Source of the DNA: Actinomycetota bacterium
GTDB lineage: Bacteria; Actinomycetota; Actinomycetes; Nanopelagicales; Nanopelagicaceae
Assembly: GCA_947488645.1 (NCBI GenBank)
Contig: CANLAC010000055.1
Coordinates: 1-7,312, forward strand
DNA: 7,312 bases
Direction of reading: 5' to 3'
Under the pieces are notes generated by a model that was given only the letters and a program-made list of their open reading frames with translations, ran no database searches and had not been told where the DNA came from. A program made the translations under genes and the position numbers. Shown here in pieces: positions 1 through 4,885 of this stretch (positions within the stretch are counted from its first letter, which is position 1; each line of letters begins with the position of its first letter).

Positions 1-712
1 GTTCTTTAACAAGAGACTTAGCCCAGTAATTTGGATTTGCAACAGCCACAAACTGATCTGTTCCTGGTACAAATGTCTTAACCATCATTGGTCCACCAGC
101 TACAGGATTCTTAAAGTACTCCTTGGCCTTGGCCTCTGTGTCAGTTTTTCCTGCTGGGTGAATACCCAAGAACTGTTGTGCTAATGCAAAGTTGAAATCT
201 GGGTATGGGCGCTTCAATGTCCACACCAAAGTTTTTGCATCCTTTGCTACAACAGTTTGTACTGCATCAATATATGAAGATGAAATCTTTAGATCAACCC
301 AGCGCTTATATGCATTAACGGCATCAGCTGCAGTAATTGCAGTACCGTCTGAATACTTAGCATCGCGCAAGGTGTGAGTGATTGTCTTGCCATCTGCACT
401 CTTTTCAGACTTGGCAACAAGGTCACGTTGTGGCTTTCCGCTTGCATCAAAGCGATATAACTTGCCTTGAATGATGTAAGCCATCTGAGAGTCGGTGTAC
501 CCACCAAGAGATGGAACGTTGGGGTCTAATGAAGAAACTTTGTGAAGAGTGCCGTATGTGACCACATCACATACAGCGTTACTGATTTTTGACTTTACGG
601 TGCAATTTGCGCCTGTAGCTGCTTGTGCAGATTGCACACCAACCAAGGCACCTACTGCCAGTCCGAATGTAGCTATAGCCGCGACGATGCGGCCAGTTGA
701 CTTGATTTTCAT
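1..712 (-). CDS. ABC transporter substrate-binding protein, family 5 (peptide/nickel type), 5' part; runs off the left edge
   Basis: The minus strand is open from an ATG at 712 to the window edge, giving the first 237 residues of a longer protein. Residues 1-31 form a Sec signal peptide: KIK and R near the N-terminus, a hydrophobic core, and an AQA cleavage site at 29-31. The mature part has hallmarks of the SBP_bac_5 family: LYRFDASGKP near 85-94, YSDGTAITAADAVNAYKRW at 120-138, and NPVAGGPMMVKTF ending in ANPNYW at 202-230. Such proteins capture peptides, nickel or other small solutes outside the membrane for a permease/ATPase complex, whose genes may lie further left. The exact ligand cannot be read. 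There is no lipobox: Cys37 is preceded by G-A-N, so the usual lipid anchor is missing. Cys37 and Cys48 could form a disulfide. The start is set by a strong Shine-Dalgarno (SD) sequence 7 nt upstream. All six arginine codons are CGN. Confidence 0.9.
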   Translation of the reverse strand, partial: MKIKSTGRIVAAIATFGLAVGALVGVQSAQAATGANCTVKSKISNAVCDVVTYGTLHKVSSLDPNVPSLGGYTDSQMAYIIQGKLYRFDASGKPQRDLVAKSEKSADGKTITHTLRDAKYSDGTAITAADAVNAYKRWVDLKISSSYIDAVQTVVAKDAKTLVWTLKRPYPDFNFALAQQFLGIHPAGKTDTEAKAKEYFKNPVAGGPMMVKTFVPGTDQFVAVANPNYWAKSLVKE

Positions 713-719
713 TGAGCGT

Positions 720-726
720 CCTCCTT
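720..726 (-). promoter_or_regulatory. Strong ribosome binding site of the substrate-binding protein gene
   Basis: Read on the minus strand this is AAGGAGG, 7 nt before the ATG at 712. It is a near-perfect Shine-Dalgarno sequence and fixes the start. It contrasts with ispH, xseA, xseB and the fumarase gene, which show none. Confidence 0.85.
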
Positions 727-733
727 GTGAACG

Positions 734-755
734 GTTAACGATTAACAGGACTATA
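734..755 (-). promoter_or_regulatory. Possible -10 box with an adjacent inverted repeat, upstream of the substrate-binding protein gene
   Basis: On the minus strand, TATAGT at 755-750 resembles a -10 box (5 of 6 to TATAAT). No good -35 is seen at the right distance; the best 18-nt spacing gives TGTCCA. Just downstream lies a perfect inverted repeat, GTTAA-CGA-TTAAC (734-746), between the -10 box and the SD. A site there would overlap the expected transcription start and could be a repressor operator. Both calls rest on short matches and are tentative. Confidence 0.35.
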
Positions 756-829
756 GTGGGCTAGGACACACAATGGACAGAGCCGTGGCGAGTCTTTTTG
801 ACGAAGTTACAGAACTGTTACGTGGCGTA

Positions 830-850
830 GGCGGGGCAATAATCCTCGCC
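830..850 (+). promoter_or_regulatory. GC-rich hairpin/inverted repeat before the aldolase gene, with a -10-like loop
   Basis: GGCGGGG (830-836) can pair with CCTCGCC (844-850) as a 7-bp stem with one G-U pair and a 7-nt loop, CAATAAT. The loop holds AATAAT (838-843), 5 of 6 to TATAAT, at a workable distance from the ATG at 876. No T-run follows, so it is not an intrinsic terminator. It could be an operator over the -10 box or an RNA hairpin in a leader transcribed from further upstream (a TTGACG lies at 798-803). The sequence alone does not decide. Confidence 0.35.
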
Positions 851-860
851 ATTAAGAGAA

Positions 861-866
861 GAAGGG
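861..866 (+). promoter_or_regulatory. Ribosome binding site of the DapA-family aldolase gene
   Basis: GAAGGG within the purine-rich run AGAGAAGAAGGG lies 9 nt before the ATG at 876. This supports that start for the aldolase gene. Confidence 0.65.
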
Positions 867-875
867 TCAGAATTA

Positions 876-1736
876 ATGATTGAGGGTCTATTTGTTCCGC
901 AGTTCACCATCTTTAACAAAGATCACAAGGTGGATTATGTGGCTACCAAAGAGCATGGAGCCTGGCTCTTGGGTCATGGGGTGACTGGGCTAGTCCCCTT
1001 TGGGACTTTTGGCGAGGGCAGCTCGCTCTCGCTAGCTGAAAAAAAGAGGGTGACAACCGACCTTCTCAACATTACAAACGGGAAGATGCTGATTCCCACG
1101 ATAATTTCAAACTCCCTTGCTGAGATTCAAGAGTATTTAGAGTTTGCTGAGGATCTTCCAATTGCAGGGGTGATGGTTTCTCCTCCAAGTTATTACAGAC
1201 CGGTAACTGACGAAAACCTCATTGAATTTTATAGATTGATCGCTCGTAAAACCACACACCCAATCATCGCCTATAACATCCCAGCAACAGTGGTCACTAT
1301 TTCAAGTTCCGTTGCATCACAAATTCCAATATGGGGCGTTAAGGACTCATCAGGAATCATTAGCTCTGCCGAGGAGTTCTTAAAGAAAAAAGTTAAGGTT
1401 TTAGTTGGTTCAGACAGCCTTCTCATTCAAGCACTACAGCACGGTGCATCTGGTGGAATTTGTGGACTTGGGAATATCTTTCCTGCTCAGATGGCAGAGG
1501 TGTATAGAAAGTATCGGGGAGGCCATGTACAAGAAGCTGAAGAAACCCTCAAGTTTGTAATCGATACGGTTAATTCCTTCTTGAAGCCAGAGTTTGTTTT
1601 TGCTGACATCATTTCTGCAGTCAAAGAGGCAGGAAAAGTACTCAATGACTCCAACCTTGGAGCTATGCGACTTCCGGTTGGTAATGTCTCACTATCTCCT
1701 GATGCCGTTGCAAAACTTAGGGTAATTAAGGGTTAA
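876..1736 (+). CDS. DapA/NanA-superfamily class I aldolase, substrate unknown (probably not a true DapA)
   Basis: This 286-residue protein has the (beta/alpha)8 dihydrodipicolinate synthase / N-acetylneuraminate lyase fold signature and a usual family length. Visible motifs in order are the pyruvate-binding loop GTFGEG at 43-48, YNIP at 133-136 with the catalytic Tyr133, and GVKDSSG at 154-160 with the Schiff-base Lys156. VGSD at 177-180 and GASGGICGLGN at 190-200 follow. It should therefore cleave or condense a 2-oxo acid via a lysine imine. Two positions diagnostic of dihydrodipicolinate synthase differ: the second Thr of GTTGE is Phe45, and the Arg of YNVPSRTG is Thr138. YYRPVTDENLIEFY at 106-119 recalls archaeal 2-keto-3-deoxygluconate aldolases, so a sugar-acid aldolase is plausible but not proven. 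The start has an SD 9 nt upstream. It likely forms an operon with the membrane protein 24 nt downstream. Five of eight arginine codons are AGA/AGG, unlike neighbouring genes, which hints at transfer. Confidence 0.85.
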   Translation: MIEGLFVPQFTIFNKDHKVDYVATKEHGAWLLGHGVTGLVPFGTFGEGSSLSLAEKKRVTTDLLNITNGKMLIPTIISNSLAEIQEYLEFAEDLPIAGVMVSPPSYYRPVTDENLIEFYRLIARKTTHPIIAYNIPATVVTISSSVASQIPIWGVKDSSGIISSAEEFLKKKVKVLVGSDSLLIQALQHGASGGICGLGNIFPAQMAEVYRKYRGGHVQEAEETLKFVIDTVNSFLKPEFVFADIISAVKEAGKVLNDSNLGAMRLPVGNVSLSPDAVAKLRVIKG

Positions 1737-1760
1737 GCCATACCTTGATACTCACACATT

Positions 1761-2477
1761 ATGAGCCTGGGAATGAATAGTTCTTTCAAGAGGTTCCAGC
1801 AAAAATTCATTGAAATAGTTGCACCTAAGCATGAAGTTCCGATTACTCGTTGGACAGCAGATGGCTTGTGGGATCTTTCATGGTTGCGAGCATTGCTGCT
1901 AACAATTGGAATTATTTTGTTGGGTATCGGAGGTTCATTTACTGTTCAATCCAATCTCGGAACTGCGCCTTGGACAGTTCTTGCCCAGGGCATCTCTGTC
2001 CAAACTGGATTACCACTTGGTGTTTCATTCTTTTTAGTAAGCCTGACCCTGTTCTTAATGTGGATCCCACTGTCTCTAAAGCCAGGCTATGGAACTGTCG
2101 CAAACACAATTTTCTTTGCGGCCGGATTGCAAATTGGCGTTGATTACATTCCTACTCCGGCCAATGCATTCATGGCCTATCTACTTCTACTTTTTGGCAT
2201 ATTTATCACCGGTGCTGGTGGTGCGATGTATATAACCTGTGGCTTGGGTACCGGGCCTCGCGACGGCATTATGTTGGCATTTACGGGTATAGCAAAAATG
2301 CCATTTACCGTTGTTCGCGCAGTTATTGAAATTTTTGTTCTGACGGTTGGTTATTTTCTTGGTGGAGATGTTGGAATTGGAACCGTAATTATTGCTCTGT
2401 TAATCGGTCGATCATTTTCTTTTTGGTTTAACTTCTTTGGAAAGTTTCCACCAAAAGCCAATCCATTAACAGCATAA
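1761..2477 (+). CDS. YczE/YitT-like integral membrane protein of unknown function
   Basis: This 238-residue protein has a soluble N-terminus of about 40 residues and roughly six hydrophobic helices (about 41-63, 87-106, 111-130, 136-158, 183-203, 205-222). The glycine-rich GLGTGPRDG at 161-169 is typical of the COG2364 (YczE) family, which is uncharacterised. The protein is an internal duplication: NLGTAP at 65-70 matches GLGTGP at 161-166, Pro85 matches Pro181, and GTV at 111-113 matches GTV at 207-209, all at an offset of exactly 96. This gives a 3+3 helix design. The gene starts 24 nt after the aldolase stop and is probably co-transcribed, so it may transport something linked to the aldolase; that is inference only. 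The start is uncertain: neither ATG 1761 nor Met5 at 1773 has an SD, and an in-frame TGA at 1746 blocks anything longer. It is convergent with ispH, 3 bp away. Confidence 0.85.
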   Translation: MSLGMNSSFKRFQQKFIEIVAPKHEVPITRWTADGLWDLSWLRALLLTIGIILLGIGGSFTVQSNLGTAPWTVLAQGISVQTGLPLGVSFFLVSLTLFLMWIPLSLKPGYGTVANTIFFAAGLQIGVDYIPTPANAFMAYLLLLFGIFITGAGGAMYITCGLGTGPRDGIMLAFTGIAKMPFTVVRAVIEIFVLTVGYFLGGDVGIGTVIIALLIGRSFSFWFNFFGKFPPKANPLTA

Positions 2478-2480
2478 AAC

Positions 2481-3437
2481 TTAGCTGTGACCGGCTGCCT
2501 TCATGTCTTTACGGAGCTCTGGTGGTAGAGAAAACAGCAATGACTCTTCTGCCGCTGTAACCACTTCAACATCCTTAAAGCCATGCTCATGCAAAGTTGC
2601 CAAAACATCCTTGACCAATATTTCAGGAACTGATGCACCACTTGTTAGGCCAATAGTTTCCACACCTATAAACCACTCATCTTGGATCTCTTCGGCATAA
2701 TCCACTAGGTAGGAGGCTTTAGCACCATATTCAAGTGCAACTTCTACCAGGCGAACAGAGTTACTTGAATTACGAGATCCAACAACAATTACTAAATCTG
2801 CCTGTGGTGCAATCTCTTTGATCGCTTCTTGGCGATTTTGTGTTGCATAACAAATGTCATCACTGGGTGGTGCTTGAATATCTGGAAAGCGCTCTTTGAG
2901 GATTGCTACTGCTTCCATAGTTTCATCAACAGAGAGTGTTGTTTGAGAAAGCCAGACTAAGTTCTTGCCTGGTGTTGGTTGGATCGTGCGAGCACCATCT
3001 AAACCATCAACAATTCGAACACGATCTGGTGCTTCACCAGCTGTGCCTTCAACCTCTTCGTGGCCGTGGTGACCGATGAGCAAAATTTCAGAATCCTCTG
3101 TGGCAAAGCGACGAACCTCGTGGTGCACCTTGGTCACCAATGGACAGGTTGCATCAATAGTTTTTAGATTTCGTGCAGCTGCTTGCTCATGGACAAGTGG
3201 TGAAACTCCGTGGGCGGAGAAAACAACTGTCTTGCCCTCTGGAACTTCATCAGTTTCTTCCACAAATATCGCACCCTTTGCTTCTAGGGATGCAACTACG
3301 TGGACGTTGTGAACGATCTGCTTGCGCACATAGACAGGTGCGCCATAGAGGGCCAAAGCTTTTTCCACAGTAATAACTGCGCGATCCACCCCTGCGCAAT
3401 ATCCGCGAGGCGCTGCCAGTAGAACTCTCTTAGCCAT
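2481..3437 (-). CDS. ispH: 4-hydroxy-3-methylbut-2-enyl diphosphate reductase (IspH/LytB)
   Basis: This cytoplasmic [4Fe-4S] enzyme converts HMBPP to IPP and DMAPP, the last step of the MEP isoprenoid pathway. All three cluster cysteines are present: Cys14 in PRGYCAGV, Cys98 in DATCPLV and Cys196 in DDICYATQNRQ. Substrate-binding and catalytic landmarks are also intact: His43 in VHNVHVV, His76 in SAHGVSP, the GHHGHEEVEGT loop at 122-132 with Glu128, SRNSSNS at 221-227, and TSGASVPE at 265-272. The length of 318 residues is normal for the family, so the gene appears functional. The start ATG has no SD but sits 6 nt after a TAGACT box, which fits a leaderless mRNA. ispH is divergent from xseA with only 25 bp between the two start codons, and its 3' end abuts the YczE-like gene. 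Adjacency of ispH and xseA is common in actinobacteria. Confidence 0.97.
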   Translation of the reverse strand: MAKRVLLAAPRGYCAGVDRAVITVEKALALYGAPVYVRKQIVHNVHVVASLEAKGAIFVEETDEVPEGKTVVFSAHGVSPLVHEQAAARNLKTIDATCPLVTKVHHEVRRFATEDSEILLIGHHGHEEVEGTAGEAPDRVRIVDGLDGARTIQPTPGKNLVWLSQTTLSVDETMEAVAILKERFPDIQAPPSDDICYATQNRQEAIKEIAPQADLVIVVGSRNSSNSVRLVEVALEYGAKASYLVDYAEEIQDEWFIGVETIGLTSGASVPEILVKDVLATLHEHGFKDVEVVTAAEESLLFSLPPELRKDMKAAGHS

Positions 3438-3443
3438 GGGGTC

Positions 3444-3449
3444 AGTCTA
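3444..3449 (-). promoter_or_regulatory. Candidate leaderless -10 box of ispH
   Basis: On the minus strand, TAGACT (3449-3444) fits the actinobacterial -10 pattern TANNNT and ends 6 nt before the ispH ATG. At that spacing transcription would start at or next to the A of ATG. No SD is present. The -35 position would fall inside the xseA coding start, where only a weak match is seen. Confidence 0.55.
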
Positions 3450-3450
3450 T

Positions 3451-3456
3451 TAGGCT
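3451..3456 (+). promoter_or_regulatory. Candidate leaderless -10 box of xseA
   Basis: TAGGCT fits TANNNT and ends 6 nt before the xseA ATG at 3463. It lies one base from the opposing ispH box, so the two -10 elements are back to back. Its -35 position would lie inside the ispH coding start and shows no clear consensus. There is no SD before xseA. Confidence 0.55.
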
Positions 3457-3462
3457 GATGTC

Positions 3463-4665
3463 ATGTTCGAAACTTCAAGTGAATCCCCAGCGCCAGTTCG
3501 GGTCGTCTCTGAAGCGATCAAGGATTATGTCGATCGGCTAGGTCCCATCTGGATCGAAGGTGAAATCAGCGAACTCAATGAACGCAGCGGAATGATGGCA
3601 TTTATGCGCTTGCGCGACACATCGGTGGATATGTCGATCTCGGTGATGTGCCACAAATCGGTGATTGCAACGGTTAAGCCGTTGCCAGATAACGCACGCG
3701 TTGTTTTATATGCAAAGCCATCTTTCTATACCAAAAACGGTTCCATATCTTTTTCTGCTCGCGAAATCCGCCAAGTGGGTGTGGGTGAATTATTAGCACG
3801 ACTTGAAGCACTCAAGAATCTGCTGGCAGGTGAAGGGTTATTTGATTCAGATCGCAAAGTTGCCCTGCCACTCCTACCTAAAGTCATTGGTCTAATCTGT
3901 GGTCGCAATACAGATGCGGAAAAAGATGTCGTTGAAAATGCAAAGCGCCGCTGGCCCAGTGTGCAGTTTGAGATTCGTGAAGTCACAGTCCAAGGCGCTG
4001 CTGCAGTTTCTGAAGTTTCAGATGCGCTTCGCGAGCTGGAGGCAAACAAAGATGTTGAAGTAATCATCATTACTCGTGGTGGCGGATCCTTTGAAGATTT
4101 GTTGCCCTTTAGCGATGAAGGATTGGTTCGGTTAGCAGCATCGTGTTCAACACCGATTGTCTCTGCCATCGGCCATGAAAAAGATGCTCCGCTTTTAGAT
4201 TTAGTGGCAGATTACCGAGCATCAACTCCAACGGATGCTGCCAAGCGAGTTGTGCCTGACATTGCCGAAGAGATTGCCATGATCGGTGCGATGCGAGATC
4301 GGGCCCGTCGCACATTGCTAAATCGCATTAATCTTGAGGCGACCCAGATTGATAACTTCAAAAACCGCCCTGTTATGAAGGACCCACTTGTCTTAATCAC
4401 AACAAGGGCTGAAATCATTGCTGGGCTGCGCGATCGATCCAACCGTTCCTTTGCCCATCAATTGAAATTGGCCAAAGAAGAGCTAAAGCAAATAAAGGCA
4501 CGTGTGCGCGCGCTGTCACCACAAGCAACATTGGATCGCGGGTATTCGGTCGTGCAGTTAGCAGATGGTCAGATAGTCACAGATCCAAAGAAGTTGAAAC
4601 AAGGCGATCTATTGCGCCTTCGCCTTGCTAAGGGCGAGACCCAAGCCACAGTCAAGACTGAGTAA
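3463..4665 (+). CDS. xseA: Exodeoxyribonuclease VII large subunit
   Basis: XseA is the catalytic subunit of exonuclease VII, which degrades single-stranded DNA from both ends and acts with XseB in repair. Residues about 10-105 form the N-terminal OB-fold (IWIEGEISELN at 29-39). The nuclease core follows from about 128, with GLICGRNTDAEKD at 143-155, TRGGGSFEDLLPFSDE at 204-219 and GHEKDAPLLDLVADYRAST at 237-255. Asp155, Arg205, His238 and Asp241 are all present; these are the conserved residues I recall as important in the E. coli enzyme. A basic helical region follows to about 350, then the conserved QATLDRGYSVV at 354-364. At 400 residues it is shorter than E. coli XseA, mainly in the helical and C-terminal part, but of typical actinobacterial length. 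It is followed after 20 nt by xseB. One arginine codon is AGG and almost all others are CGN. Confidence 0.97.
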   Translation: MFETSSESPAPVRVVSEAIKDYVDRLGPIWIEGEISELNERSGMMAFMRLRDTSVDMSISVMCHKSVIATVKPLPDNARVVLYAKPSFYTKNGSISFSAREIRQVGVGELLARLEALKNLLAGEGLFDSDRKVALPLLPKVIGLICGRNTDAEKDVVENAKRRWPSVQFEIREVTVQGAAAVSEVSDALRELEANKDVEVIIITRGGGSFEDLLPFSDEGLVRLAASCSTPIVSAIGHEKDAPLLDLVADYRASTPTDAAKRVVPDIAEEIAMIGAMRDRARRTLLNRINLEATQIDNFKNRPVMKDPLVLITTRAEIIAGLRDRSNRSFAHQLKLAKEELKQIKARVRALSPQATLDRGYSVVQLADGQIVTDPKKLKQGDLLRLRLAKGETQATVKTE

Positions 4666-4673
4666 AGAGAGAG

Positions 4674-4679
4674 TAGATT
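4674..4679 (+). promoter_or_regulatory. Candidate leaderless -10 box of xseB inside the operon
   Basis: TAGATT fits TANNNT and ends exactly 6 nt before the xseB ATG at 4686, the same spacing as at ispH and xseA. It lies in the 20-nt gap after the xseA stop. A purine run, AGAGAGAG, is nearby at 4666-4673 but is too far from the ATG and too weak to be a convincing SD. If active, it would give xseB its own leaderless transcript in addition to read-through from xseA. Confidence 0.45.
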
Positions 4680-4685
4680 TAGCAC

Positions 4686-4877
4686 ATGAGCGAAGCCAAA
4701 AAGATCTCCTATGAAGCAGCCAGAGATGAGCTAGCTGAAGTTGTCGAATCCCTGGAAGAGGGCAGTGCGACTTTGGAGCAATCTCTAAAACTGTGGGAGC
4801 GCGGCGAAGAGTTAGCCAAGATCTGCCAGGAGTGGTTGGACGGGGCAAAGAAAAAACTTGATGCGGTAAAGCCGTAA
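4686..4877 (+). CDS. xseB: Exodeoxyribonuclease VII small subunit
   Basis: XseB is the small non-catalytic partner of XseA; several copies bind each large subunit in exonuclease VII. The 63-residue all-helical protein matches the family in length and wording: YEAARDELAEVVESLE at 9-24, then TLEQSLKLWERGEELAKICQ at 29-48 and WLDGAKKKLD at 50-59. These form the helical hairpin typical of the family. The gene directly follows xseA with a 20-nt gap, the usual arrangement, and its stop lies 8 nt before the fumarase start. No SD is seen; the TAGATT box 6 nt upstream suggests it can be translated from a leaderless transcript. Confidence 0.95.
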   Translation: MSEAKKISYEAARDELAEVVESLEEGSATLEQSLKLWERGEELAKICQEWLDGAKKKLDAVKP

Positions 4878-4885
4878 GTACTCTG

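Noticed and set aside
876..1736. Annotation as dapA (4-hydroxy-tetrahydrodipicolinate synthase)
   Set aside because: Schiff-base lysine and tyrosine are kept, but the Thr45 and Arg138 equivalents are Phe and Thr, so the gene symbol is not justified.
2469..2488. ACAGC/GCTGT inverted repeat spanning the YczE-like and ispH stop codons as a two-way terminator
   Set aside because: Only a 5-bp stem with a 10-nt AT-rich loop and no T-run on either side; too weak to call a terminator.
3726..4169. 147-codon open frame on the minus strand within xseA
   Set aside because: It lies entirely inside a well-conserved xseA frame and its translation is Ser/Arg-rich with no recognisable family: an antisense shadow.
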